Positions 16,535-25,303 of a DNA stretch of 42,583 nucleotides are shown here, in pieces. The stretch covers positions 1-42,583 of the forward strand of contig JAZRYW010000023.1 of the NCBI GenBank assembly GCA_045600965.1, read 5' to 3'. A program made the position numbers and the translations under genes. The notes beneath the pieces are model-generated. The model had not been told where the DNA came from, did not search any database, and saw nothing but the letters and a program-made list of their open reading frames with translations. Position 1 is the first letter of the stretch; each line of letters begins with the position of its first letter. This DNA comes from RGIG6374 sp045600965. Lineage in GTDB: Bacteria; Bacteroidota; Bacteroidia; Bacteroidales; UBA932.

Positions 16535-17566
16535 TTAGTCTGTGACGGTCTTGAGATATTCGCGGACTTTCACCTCGATCTCCTCCAGAAGCTGGGGGTT
16601 GTCCTTGAGGAGCTGCTTGACCGCGTCGCGGCCCTGTGCAAGACGGGTCTCACCGTAGCTGAACCACGAACCGCTCTTCTTGAGGATGTCGTATTCCACT
16701 GCGAGGTCCACAATCTCGGAGAGCTTGCTGATGCCTTCGCCGAAGACGATGTCGAATTCCGCCTTGCGGAACGGGGGAGCCATCTTGTTCTTCACGACCT
16801 TCACCCTCGTCCTGTTGCCGGTGGCGTCATCGCCGTCCTTGAGCTGGGTCACACGGCGCACGTCGAGGCGCACCGAGGAGTAGAACTTGAGCGCGTTGCC
16901 GCCTGTGGTGGTCTCGGGGTTGCCGAACATCACGCCTATCTTCTCACGGAGCTGGTTGATGAATATGCAGCAGGTGTTTGTCTTGGCGATGTTGGCCGTC
17001 AGCTTGCGGAGGGCCTGGCTCATAAGGCGGGCCTGCAGGCCTACGCGGTTGTCACCCATCTCGCCTTCTATCTCGGCCTTGGGGGTGAGGGCTGCGACGG
17101 AGTCGATGACGATGATGTCGATGGCTCCGCTGCGGATAAGGTTGTCGGCAATCTCGAGGGCCTGCTCGCCGCAGTCGGGCTGTGAAATGAGCAGGGTGTC
17201 CACGTTGACACCGAGATTCTTGGCGTATGTACGGTCGAAGGCGTGTTCCGCGTCGATGATCACCGCAATCCCGCCGTTTTTCTGAGCTTCGGCGATGGCG
17301 TGGATGGCAAGGGTGGTCTTACCGCTTGATTCCGGGCCGTAGATTTCAATCACGCGGCCTCTCGGATAACCTCCGATGCCGAGTGCGTGGTCAAGGGCGA
17401 TCGAGCCTGACGGAATCGTAGAAACTTCCCAGTTTGGCTGTTCTCCCATCTTCATAATCGTTCCTTTGCCAAAATCCTTCCGGATCTTGTCAATCGTTGC
17501 CTGAAGAGCCTTGAGCTTCTCTTCGTTCGGCGCTTCGACAACCGGTCTTTCTTTCTCTGTAGCCAT
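16535..17566 (-). CDS. recA: Recombinase RecA
   Basis: A 343-residue protein covering the whole RecA core: Walker A GPESSGKT at 77-84, Walker B region IDIIVIDSVAALTPKAE, and the L2-loop region QLREKIGVMFGNPETTTGGNALKFY. It forms filaments on single-stranded DNA for recombination and repair. The C-terminal tail is short and only moderately acidic. The recX gene, whose product usually restrains RecA, lies 3.4 kb away on the opposite strand. A -7 box TATCTTTG sits 27 bases before the ATG. Confidence 0.98.
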   Translation of the reverse strand: MATEKERPVVEAPNEEKLKALQATIDKIRKDFGKGTIMKMGEQPNWEVSTIPSGSIALDHALGIGGYPRGRVIEIYGPESSGKTTLAIHAIAEAQKNGGIAVIIDAEHAFDRTYAKNLGVNVDTLLISQPDCGEQALEIADNLIRSGAIDIIVIDSVAALTPKAEIEGEMGDNRVGLQARLMSQALRKLTANIAKTNTCCIFINQLREKIGVMFGNPETTTGGNALKFYSSVRLDVRRVTQLKDGDDATGNRTRVKVVKNKMAPPFRKAEFDIVFGEGISKLSEIVDLAVEYDILKKSGSWFSYGETRLAQGRDAVKQLLKDNPQLLEEIEVKVREYLKTVTD

Positions 17567-17593
17567 AGTAGATAAGTTTTAAAATTAGCCCTA

Positions 17594-17601
17594 CAAAGAT
17601 A
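17594..17601 (-). promoter_or_regulatory. -7 box TATCTTTG for recA
   Basis: On the minus strand TATCTTTG matches TAnnTTTG and lies 27 bases before the recA ATG. It is only 13 bases from the divergent rlmN -7 box, so the two promoters must overlap. I see no SOS-type operator that I can name. Confidence 0.5.
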
Positions 17602-17614
17602 CTCAAAAAAATGG

Positions 17615-17622
17615 TACTTTTG
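17615..17622 (+). promoter_or_regulatory. -7 box TACTTTTG for rlmN, implying a leaderless transcript
   Basis: TACTTTTG ends only four bases before the rlmN ATG at 17627. With the usual distance from the -7 box to the transcription start, the mRNA would begin at or within a base or two of the start codon. The -33 element is not obvious. Confidence 0.5.
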
Positions 17623-17626
17623 CAGT

Positions 17627-18655
17627 ATGAAAGAAAAACTGCTCGGAAAAACTCTGACCCAGCTGAAAGAGGTCGCAGAGGCCCTTTCCCTGCCTTCCTA
17701 TACGGCCCGTCAGATGGCGCTCTGGCTCTACGGCAAGCGCGTTTCCTCCATCGATGCGATGACGGACCTGTCGAAGGCCGCCCGTGAAAGGCTTTCGCAG
17801 GAATACGAGGTGGGGCTGACCCCTGCTGCGGAGGTCTTCACCTCCACTGACGGCACGAGGAAATACCTCTTCCGGGTGGGTGACGGCACGCGCTGCATCG
17901 AGGCGGTGATGATACCCGACGAGGACCGCCGCACCCTCTGCGTGTCGTCGCAGTCGGGCTGCCGTATGGGCTGCCGCTTCTGTATGACCGGCCGTCAGGG
18001 CTTCCACGGCAATCTGACCACGGCCGAGATAATCTCGCAGTTCCTTTCGATCGACGAGTCGCAGTCGCTCACGAACGCCGTCTTTATGGGGATGGGCGAG
18101 CCTCTGGACAACTACGGAAATGTCGCCGCCGCCCTCGAGATCCTCACCTCCGACTGGGGCTTCGGCTGGAGTCCGAAGAGGATAACAGTCTCCACGATAG
18201 GCGTCATTCCCAATCTGAAGCGCTTCCTCGACGAGCAGAAGTGCCATCTCGCCGTGAGCCTTCACAACCCCTTCGGCGGGGAGCGGATGGAACTTATGCC
18301 GATGCAGAAGGCCTATCCGCTTGCGGACGTGGTCGCCCTGCTGCGCAGGTATGATTTCACGGGACAGCGCAGGGTGAGCTTCGAATACACGATGTTCGCC
18401 GGAATCAACGACACCAGGCGTCACGCCGATGCGCTGGTCCGCCTCTTGCGGGGACTGGAATGCAGGGTCAACCTCATCCGCTTCCACGCCATCCCGGATT
18501 CCCCTCTGTCCACGTCCTCGGCCGTGGCGATGGAACTTTTCCAGAGGCATCTCAATTCCCGTGGACTGACCACCACGCTCAGGGCGTCCCGTGGAGAGGA
18601 CATTATGGCCGCCTGCGGACTGCTTGCCGGCAGGAACAATGAAAGCAACGACTGA
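17627..18655 (+). CDS. rlmN: 23S rRNA A2503 / tRNA A37 C2-methyltransferase RlmN
   Basis: A 342-residue radical-SAM enzyme. The cluster motif CxxxCxxC is at residues 112, 116 and 119 (SGCRMGCRFCMTG), the GMGEPLDNY motif follows, and the catalytic Cys lies near the end in DIMAACGLLAG. RlmN methylates C2 of A2503 in 23S rRNA and of A37 in some tRNAs. It is the first gene of a tight plus-strand series. The patatin gene follows after 12 bases. Confidence 0.96.
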   Translation: MKEKLLGKTLTQLKEVAEALSLPSYTARQMALWLYGKRVSSIDAMTDLSKAARERLSQEYEVGLTPAAEVFTSTDGTRKYLFRVGDGTRCIEAVMIPDEDRRTLCVSSQSGCRMGCRFCMTGRQGFHGNLTTAEIISQFLSIDESQSLTNAVFMGMGEPLDNYGNVAAALEILTSDWGFGWSPKRITVSTIGVIPNLKRFLDEQKCHLAVSLHNPFGGERMELMPMQKAYPLADVVALLRRYDFTGQRRVSFEYTMFAGINDTRRHADALVRLLRGLECRVNLIRFHAIPDSPLSTSSAVAMELFQRHLNSRGLTTTLRASRGEDIMAACGLLAGRNNESND

Positions 18656-18667
18656 TGCCATACAGCT

Positions 18668-21016
18668 ATGAAACGCATTATTTCAACCATTATTCTGGCC
18701 TTCGCTTTGTGCGCGGGCGCTTTCGCCGCAGACGGTGATGCCCCCGACCCCCAGCAGCGGCCCGCCCCTCACCGCCCCAAGGTGGGAGTCGTGCTGTCGG
18801 GTGGCGGTGCCAAGGGGATGGCACACATAGGTGTGCTCAAGATGCTGGAGGAACTCGAGATACCTGTCGACTACATAGTCGGCACCAGCATAGGTTCCAT
18901 AATAGGAGGCCTGTATGCCCTCGGATATTCCGCTGACGAGCTGGACAGCCTCGTCAGGTCACAGGACTGGAACTGGCTGATGAAGGACCGGCCGGAGCGG
19001 CGCGACATCTACTACGAGGACAAGAAAGTTCAGGAACGCTGCGTGGCGGTGGTCCCCTTCCTCGACCCGGACAGTTTCAAAAGCCAGCTTGGCAAGAACG
19101 AGCAGGAGAAGAAATCCTCTACGATACTCGCCAACCTGCCCTCGGCCCTCGTGCAGGGACAGAACCTCTACTCCCTGTTCACCAAGCTTTCAGTGGGTTA
19201 CCAGGACTCCATAGACTTCAACACCCTTCCCATACCGTTCGCCTGCGTCGCGGTGGACCTCAATACCAAGTCGGAGGTTGTCTTTCACGGCGGGAGCATT
19301 GTTGAAGCGCTGCGGGCCAGTATGTCCATACCCGGCTACTTCTCCCCCGTGCAGAAGGACGATATGTTCCTTGTCGACGGAGGTCTGCTCAACAATTTCC
19401 CCGTGGATGTGGTCAGGGCGATGGGCGCCGAGACGGTCATAGGCTCAGACCTCCACTATCTGCGCCGTTCACAGGAGAAGAGCGTGGAGACCCTGCCCGA
19501 GATGTTCGGCAGTTTCCTTTCGATAATGAACGGCGAGAAGTATTGGGAGGGAAGGCGCAACGCCGACGTGCTGATCAACCCCGACACCCGCGCCTACGGC
19601 GTGCTGTCATTCGATTCTGTCAGCCTTGAGGCGCTTATCGACAGCGGTTATGTGGCCGCCTCCAAGGTGCGCTCCACGCTTGAGATGCTCGCCGCGAGCC
19701 AGAAGGACCTCGCCCGCCGCGAGGCGGAGTGGAAGACTCTCCCTTCCCGCGAAGAGTTCCATCCTTCAAAGGCCGTCGACCTTGGCCGTGATTCGGTTTA
19801 CATCTCACAGATAAGCATCAGCGGCACCGACTCGGATAACATCCGCAAATTCCTGGAACGGGCCGGCATAGCGCCCGGCATGTCCCTTGACGGAGACAAG
19901 CTGGATGACGTGGTTTCCACTCTCTACAACACCGGCGACTATTCCAAGGTCCTCTTTTCGGTCAAGGGTGATGAGGCTTTCAGGCGTCTTGAATTCGAAC
20001 TCACCCCTTCGATGAAGCACCAGGTGGGCATAGGGTTCCGTTTCGATTCCGAGGAGATGGCCTCGCTCTGGCTGGAGGCCAGCATAGGCAAGCACAAGAT
20101 GCACGGATGGAAACTGGATGCCGCCGCCAAACTCGCCCAGTCGCCCATCTTCTCCGTCAATCTGGGGCTTGCCGCCGGCAACTGGCTCCAGTTCAATCTG
20201 GGCTACCGTTTCCGCAGTTCCCGGACTTCCCTGCTCGGATATGGAAGCCTGGCGGGAGTGTCCGACAATATGATTCACGGGCCGGAATTCAACGTGGAGC
20301 TCAGACATCTCAGGAATGCCGACCTGAAAATCAGCGCCGGCCTTATGTTCCACGACGTGAAGGACATCGACACAAGGACTCTCCCCGACTATGAACCCGC
20401 TACGGGCAACAACGCAAAGGGTATGATGCCTGTTGTGAAGCTGAGATATGATCTCGACAACTTTGACCGCAGTTATTTCCCCAACAGGGGAGTGAGGCTC
20501 AGCGCCGAGGCCGGAGCATATTCCAACGTGTTTGCCGAGGAACTGGCACATTTCTTCAGCGCGGCCCTTTCGCTGGAAGGCATTGTCCCGCTGGGCAGCC
20601 GTGTGGCGCTGGTTCCCAAGCTGAACGCCCGCTGGATATTCACGGACGATGAAGGGACGGTTCCCTATATATACAGTAACCTGGCGGGGGGATATCTCCC
20701 CGGCAGATATGTTGACCAGATGATGCCGCTGGTAGGTGTCAACGGCTCCTTCGTTGCGGGCCGCAAGGCGTCCGTCGCCCGTATCGACTTGAGGGTGAAC
20801 ACCTGGGGCAACCAGTATCTTACGCTCATAGCCAACGGATTGCTCGGCTTTGACGAACTTGAGGATCTCGCCGGTGAAGGCAACTATATGCTCGTCGGCG
20901 GATTGGGCCTCGGATACCACTTCAACACCGTCATTGGCCCGGTCGGCCTGAACGTGCATTGGAATGATGCAAACAGGAAAGTGGGTGTATACGCTTCGAT
21001 AGGCTATGATTTCTGA
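18668..21016 (+). CDS. Patatin-like phospholipase with POTRA and Omp85-type barrel (PlpD-like, type Vd)
   Basis: A 782-residue exported protein. After the signal (about 1-21) comes a patatin domain with oxyanion loop GGGAKG (45-50), nucleophile motif GTSIG (Ser74) and the catalytic Asp in DGG (237-239). A single POTRA-like domain follows at about 378-450 (ISQISISGTDSDNIRKF). The C-terminal half is an Omp85-family 16-strand barrel ending YASIGYDF. This matches the PlpD type Vd autotransporter layout, in which the lipase domain may be translocated to the surface. Its last 11 bases overlap recX. Confidence 0.93.
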   Translation: MKRIISTIILAFALCAGAFAADGDAPDPQQRPAPHRPKVGVVLSGGGAKGMAHIGVLKMLEELEIPVDYIVGTSIGSIIGGLYALGYSADELDSLVRSQDWNWLMKDRPERRDIYYEDKKVQERCVAVVPFLDPDSFKSQLGKNEQEKKSSTILANLPSALVQGQNLYSLFTKLSVGYQDSIDFNTLPIPFACVAVDLNTKSEVVFHGGSIVEALRASMSIPGYFSPVQKDDMFLVDGGLLNNFPVDVVRAMGAETVIGSDLHYLRRSQEKSVETLPEMFGSFLSIMNGEKYWEGRRNADVLINPDTRAYGVLSFDSVSLEALIDSGYVAASKVRSTLEMLAASQKDLARREAEWKTLPSREEFHPSKAVDLGRDSVYISQISISGTDSDNIRKFLERAGIAPGMSLDGDKLDDVVSTLYNTGDYSKVLFSVKGDEAFRRLEFELTPSMKHQVGIGFRFDSEEMASLWLEASIGKHKMHGWKLDAAAKLAQSPIFSVNLGLAAGNWLQFNLGYRFRSSRTSLLGYGSLAGVSDNMIHGPEFNVELRHLRNADLKISAGLMFHDVKDIDTRTLPDYEPATGNNAKGMMPVVKLRYDLDNFDRSYFPNRGVRLSAEAGAYSNVFAEELAHFFSAALSLEGIVPLGSRVALVPKLNARWIFTDDEGTVPYIYSNLAGGYLPGRYVDQMMPLVGVNGSFVAGRKASVARIDLRVNTWGNQYLTLIANGLLGFDELEDLAGEGNYMLVGGLGLGYHFNTVIGPVGLNVHWNDANRKVGVYASIGYDF

Positions 21017-21473
21017 CAGGGGCAGACACATACTGGATCATATGCGCAGGCTTTGCAGCATACGCGAATACTGCAGCGGGGACATAAGGACAAAGGTGTC
21101 CGCCGCGCTGGGCAAGGGTGATGTCCCTCCGGACGGCCGTGAAGCGCAGTGCGCCGAGATCCTTGAGTCCCTGGTCGCGGACGGATATCTCGACGACAGA
21201 CGCTATGCCACGGCATTCGCCCGGGACAAGTCGTCACTTCAGGGCTGGGGTCCGAAAAAAATCGGTTGCGCCCTACGGATGAAGGGAATTGATGCGGAAA
21301 TTATTAACTTTGCACTCGGGAGCATCGACGAGGGAGCGGCACGCGGCAGGCTCGAAAGGCTGGTGGCCGCGAAGTCGAGGATGCTCGGCGACGATCCGCG
21401 ACGGAGGGAGAAACTGATAGCCCACCTCACGGCCCGCGGTTATAACTACAAAGATTACAAGGACTTGATATGA
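21006..21473 (+). CDS. recX: RecA modulator RecX
   Basis: A 155-residue helical protein with the RecX three-helix repeat signature ILESLVADGYLDDRRYATAF, then WGPKKIGCALRMKGI. RecX binds RecA filaments and usually inhibits them. The gene overlaps the patatin gene by 11 bases at its 5' end and shares ATGA with prfB at its 3' end, so translation of all three is probably coupled. It is not adjacent to recA but lies 3.4 kb away on the other strand. Confidence 0.88.
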   Translation: MISDRGRHILDHMRRLCSIREYCSGDIRTKVSAALGKGDVPPDGREAQCAEILESLVADGYLDDRRYATAFARDKSSLQGWGPKKIGCALRMKGIDAEIINFALGSIDEGAARGRLERLVAAKSRMLGDDPRRREKLIAHLTARGYNYKDYKDLI

Positions 21474-22562
21474 TAACAAACGAACAGTTCAAGGACCTCA
21501 AGCAACGTCTGGATACGTTGGGGAGGTGTCTTTGACGTCCCTGGTAAAAGGGAACGTCTTGCTGAGGCCGAACAGCATACACTTTCGGCAGATTTCTGGA
21601 ATGACCCCAAGGAGGCTGAAGCCTTTCTCAAGAAGACTTCGGCCATAAAGTACTGGGTCACGTCCTTCGATTCGCTATGCTCGTCGCTTGACGACCTCGA
21701 GGTGCTTATGGAGCTCTCAGAGCCCGCCGGGGAAGGTCAGACAGACGACGTGGACGTGGCCTACGCCGCCCTTCTCTCTTCCCTGGAGGACCTTGAAACC
21801 CGCAATATGCTGGGTGAGGAGGGTGACAGTCTGGGAGCAATCCTGACCATCAACTCCGGTGCAGGCGGCACCGAGGCGAACGACTGGTCGGCGATGCTTA
21901 TGCGTATGTATGTCAGATGGGGCGAACGCAACGGCTATTCGGTGCGTATCTCGCAGCTTCTTGACGGAGATGAGGCCGGGATAAAGTCGGCCACAGTGGA
22001 GTTCGACGGCGATTTCGCCTACGGCTACCTGAAGTCCGAGAACGGCGTGCACCGTCTTGTGCGCATATCTCCGTTCAACGCTCAGGGCAAGCGTCAGACC
22101 ACCTTCTCCTCAGTGTTCGTCTATCCTCTGGTGGATGACACCATAGAGATAGAAATCAATCCCTCCGACCTTGAATGGGACACCTACCGTTCCTCCGGAG
22201 CCGGTGGGCAGAATGTCAACAAGGTGGAGACCGGCGTCCGTGTAAAGCATATTCCTACCGGCATAGTCGTGGAGAACACAGAGACACGCTCGCAGCTTGA
22301 CAACCGACAGAACGCCCTACGCATCCTCAAGTCACGCCTGTATGACCTCGAACTCAAGAAACGCCAGGAGAAGCAGGCCGAACTGGAAGGTCAGAAGAAG
22401 AAGATAGAGTGGGGCTCGCAGATACGTTCCTATGTGCTCCATCCCTACAAGATGGTCAAGGACCTGCGTACCGGCTATGAAACCTCCGATACCCAGGGAG
22501 TGCTTGACGGCGACCTGAACGCCTTTATGAAAGTGTTCCTTATGGAGAACAGCAAGCAGTAG
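21470..22562 (+). CDS. prfB: Peptide chain release factor 2, made by programmed +1 frameshift
   Basis: Translation starts at ATG 21470 and meets TGA at 21533-21535 after 21 codons. The site is CTT TGA C, preceded by GGGGAGG three bases upstream of CTT, which is the classic RF2 autoregulatory frameshift. Shifting +1 continues at GAC 21534 through to TAG 22562. The product has the stop-recognition motif SPF (RISPFNAQG) and the catalytic GGQ (GAGGQNVNKVETG). RF2 releases chains at UGA and UAA, so low RF2 raises frameshifting and its own synthesis. ATGA overlap with recX indicates coupling. The break in frame is regulatory, not a pseudogene. Confidence 0.96.
21521..21536 (+). promoter_or_regulatory. 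RF2 programmed +1 frameshift site
   Basis: The elements are GGGGAGG (internal Shine-Dalgarno-like), a three-base spacer TGT, the slippery codon CTT and the in-frame stop TGA followed by C. All match the E. coli prfB arrangement. It is one of the few places in the window with a strong Shine-Dalgarno-like sequence. Confidence 0.95.
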
Positions 22563-22585
22563 AACAGAACAAACAACATAACAAA

Positions 22586-24208
22586 ATGGATTCATTCAAA
22601 TATGCCCCTATGTTTCAGCTTGGTGAGGACACCACTGAATACTACAGGATTCCCGGCTCGGAGAAATATGTCTCCACGGGCCGGTTCGAGGGCCATCCCA
22701 TACTGAAAGTGGCTCCCGAAGCGCTGACACTGATGTCGAACACCGCTTTCCGCGACGTGTCCTTTATGCTCCGTCCCGCACACAACGAGCAGGTGGCCCG
22801 TATCCTTTCCGATCCCGAGGCTTCGGAAAACGACAAGTACGTGGCCCTGACGATGCTGCGCAATGCCGAAGTGGCCTGCAAGGGCAAGCTCCCCTTCTGC
22901 CAGGACACAGGAACGGCCATCATACACGGAGAGAAGGGACAGCAGGTCTGGACAGGGTTCTGCGATGAGGAAGCCCTTTCCAAGGGTGTGTACAAGACTT
23001 ACACCGAGGAGAACCTCCGCTACTCACAGAATGCTCCGCTCGATATGTACAATGAGGTGAACACCAAGTGCAACCTTCCCGCGCAGATCGACATAGAGGC
23101 AGCCGAAGGTATGGAATACCGTTTCCTCTGCGTCACAAAGGGCGGCGGTTCCGCCAACAAGAGCTACCTCTACCAGGAGACCAAGGCGCGCATCCAGAAC
23201 CCCGGCACCCTCATCCCCTTCCTGGTGTCGAAGATGAAGAGCCTCGGTACGGCCGCCTGCCCTCCCTACCACATCGCATTCGTCATAGGCGGCACCTCCG
23301 CCGAGCGCAACCTTCTGACCGTCAAGCTGGCTTCCTGCCACTACTATGACTCCCTCCCCACCACAGGTGACGAAACCGGACGGGCCTTCCGCGACGTGGA
23401 ACTTGAGAAGCAGGTGCTTCAGGAGGCACACAGGATAGGACTCGGCGCACAGTTCGGCGGCAAGTATATGGCCCACGACGTACGTATCATCCGCCTTCCC
23501 AGACACGGAGCAAGCTGCCCCATAGGTCTTGGCGTGAGCTGTTCGGCAGACCGTAACATCAAGTGCAAGATCAACGCCGACGGCGTGTGGATAGAAAAAC
23601 TGGATGACAATCCGGGCCGTCTCATACCCGAGGACCTCCGCAGGGCGGGTGAAGGCAATGCCGTGAGGATAGATCTCGACCAGCCTATGTCCGAAGTCTG
23701 CAGGATACTCACAAAATACCCCATCGGCACACGTCTGAGCCTCAACGGCACCATCATCGTAGGCCGTGACATCGCGCACGCGAAGATCAAGGCCCGTCTC
23801 GATGCGGGTGAGCCTATGCCACAGTATCTCAAGGAGCACCCCATCTACTATGCCGGTCCGGCAAAGACTCCCGCGGGAATGGCCTGCGGCTCGATGGGCC
23901 CCACCACCGCCGGACGTATGGACCCTTATGTGGATGAATTCCAGGACCACGGCGGCTCTATGATAATGCTTGCCAAGGGCAACCGCAGCCAGGCTGTGAC
24001 CGACGCCTGCAGGAAGCACGGCGGTTTCTATCTGGGCAGCATCGGCGGCCCCGCCGCAATCCTCGCCCAGAACAACATCAAGAGCATCGAGTGCGTGGAA
24101 TATCCCGAACTCGGTATGGAAGCAATCTGGAAGATACACGTTGAAGACTTCCCCGCATTCATCCTGGTGGACGACAAGGGAAACGACTTCTTCGAGAAAT
24201 TCAAATAG
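22586..24208 (+). CDS. fumA: Class I iron-sulfur fumarate hydratase
   Basis: A 540-residue single-chain fumarase (alpha and beta domains joined) that converts fumarate and malate in the citric acid or reverse branch. Cluster ligands correspond to Cys105 (PFCQDTGT), Cys225 (TAACPPYHI) and Cys319 (GVSCSADRNIK), the same positions within one residue as in E. coli FumA. The C-terminal domain carries GSMGPTTAGRMDPYVDEF. The length is normal. It follows prfB by 23 bases and ends two bases before the convergent FISUMP gene. Confidence 0.95.
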   Translation: MDSFKYAPMFQLGEDTTEYYRIPGSEKYVSTGRFEGHPILKVAPEALTLMSNTAFRDVSFMLRPAHNEQVARILSDPEASENDKYVALTMLRNAEVACKGKLPFCQDTGTAIIHGEKGQQVWTGFCDEEALSKGVYKTYTEENLRYSQNAPLDMYNEVNTKCNLPAQIDIEAAEGMEYRFLCVTKGGGSANKSYLYQETKARIQNPGTLIPFLVSKMKSLGTAACPPYHIAFVIGGTSAERNLLTVKLASCHYYDSLPTTGDETGRAFRDVELEKQVLQEAHRIGLGAQFGGKYMAHDVRIIRLPRHGASCPIGLGVSCSADRNIKCKINADGVWIEKLDDNPGRLIPEDLRRAGEGNAVRIDLDQPMSEVCRILTKYPIGTRLSLNGTIIVGRDIAHAKIKARLDAGEPMPQYLKEHPIYYAGPAKTPAGMACGSMGPTTAGRMDPYVDEFQDHGGSMIMLAKGNRSQAVTDACRKHGGFYLGSIGGPAAILAQNNIKSIECVEYPELGMEAIWKIHVEDFPAFILVDDKGNDFFEKFK

Positions 24209-24210
24209 GA

Positions 24211-25221
24211 TTAATTGGCGGAGGCCTTCCGTACACAGCGTACGGAAGCGCCGAAGTCATTTATATCCGACTTGTTGGCAGGCATATTACCCTGATCGTA
24301 ATAGATGTAGCGGTAGTATGCCTTGTCGTTTGAGGCCATCCGGGCGCTCCACCAGAAGCCGTAGGCGCCGAGCCCCTGGAATATTTCATAAGAGGCGGTT
24401 GAACTGCCGCCGGGAAGCGCGTTCCATCCGAACTTGTTGCTGTGGAGGTTGTCGGGAGAGAAACTCCAGCAGCGTTCCCCGTTGAGGTAGGAGTCCGACG
24501 TTATCAGGGAACCTATGCCGGGCCAGTTGTCCGTGAACAGGACTTCGCTTCCTCCCACGGCGAGGGCGAAATCGTTCCAGTCATCGGCAGTGGGTATTGA
24601 CCAGCCTTCGGGACAGATCCCACGGGGGCCGCCTGCCAGTCCTTCACCGCTTTCACCGCCGGTTGCCTCATTCCAGCTGTAAAGCCTTCCGAACATCATC
24701 GAAAGGGGCTCGGCGTTGTCGTAGGGAGCGCCGCAGAGGTTGTAGTCGAGGTTCTGGGCCATCCAGTCAAGGCTGCCGATGCGGGTTATGTGGTATGTCT
24801 TGCCGTCGCGCCCGTCCGTTATGGGCTCCAGTTCATCCGGATAGTTCACACCGGTAAGAGAATTTCCGTTAAGGATGGTGAACTTCTTCTGGCTGCTCAC
24901 GGAATAGTACCCTTCCGCCTTGGCCAGCGCAGTGACAGTATATGTCCCTATGGAATCGGGGAATACCACCGTCACTTCGGAACTCTTCACAGTGTCGTTG
25001 GGGGCATAGCTGAGAATCCACATATAATCCACCTTGTCCGGTACGGAGATGCCGGAGACATTGGCCGTATAGGACTCTCCGGCCATCACATACGGAGGGA
25101 AGGTGTACTTGAGCGAGCCCACCATAGGTTCGGATTCGGTTACCTCATCATCTTTATGGCAGGAGACAGGAAACGCCGCCGCGAAGACCGTGAATGCAAG
25201 AAGAATTATATGCTTTTTCAT
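24211..25221 (-). CDS. FISUMP-domain lipoprotein
   Basis: A 336-residue lipoprotein (MKKHIILLAF with lipobox ending at Cys21, PVSC). Residues about 35-115 look like an Ig-type or PKD-like strand domain. Residues about 130-332 form a Fibrobacter succinogenes major paralogous domain: TYHITRIGSLDWMAQNLDYN, GRLYSWNEATGG, then CPEGWSIPTADDWNDF and the closing ASVRCVRKA. Such proteins are surface-exposed in Bacteroidota; their ligands are mostly unknown. It has its own -7 box and is divergent from apbE. Confidence 0.82.
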   Translation of the reverse strand: MKKHIILLAFTVFAAAFPVSCHKDDEVTESEPMVGSLKYTFPPYVMAGESYTANVSGISVPDKVDYMWILSYAPNDTVKSSEVTVVFPDSIGTYTVTALAKAEGYYSVSSQKKFTILNGNSLTGVNYPDELEPITDGRDGKTYHITRIGSLDWMAQNLDYNLCGAPYDNAEPLSMMFGRLYSWNEATGGESGEGLAGGPRGICPEGWSIPTADDWNDFALAVGGSEVLFTDNWPGIGSLITSDSYLNGERCWSFSPDNLHSNKFGWNALPGGSSTASYEIFQGLGAYGFWWSARMASNDKAYYRYIYYDQGNMPANKSDINDFGASVRCVRKASAN

Positions 25222-25241
25222 ACCAAGTCCTTATTGAATGG

Positions 25242-25249
25242 CAAATATA
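25242..25249 (-). promoter_or_regulatory. -7 box TATATTTG for the FISUMP gene
   Basis: On the minus strand TATATTTG lies 20 bases before the ATG at 25221. It is back to back with the apbE -7 box. Confidence 0.5.
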
Positions 25250-25262
25250 AACACAAATTTAC

Positions 25263-25270
25263 TATTTTTG
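25263..25270 (+). promoter_or_regulatory. -7 box TATTTTTG for apbE
   Basis: TATTTTTG lies 33 bases before ATG 25304. It also shows that the longer frame starting at 25238 begins upstream of the promoter and is not the true start. Confidence 0.5.
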
Positions 25271-25303
25271 GCCAACCGAAGCCAAATTCGTGCCACCGTA
25301 ACA

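Noticed and set aside
15549..16538. 329-codon plus-strand frame inside trpS
   Set aside because: Antisense shadow of trpS; the trpS motifs are complete on the minus strand.
21533..21535. In-frame TGA in prfB as a sign of a broken gene
   Set aside because: It is the conserved RF2 programmed frameshift site; the downstream frame is intact.
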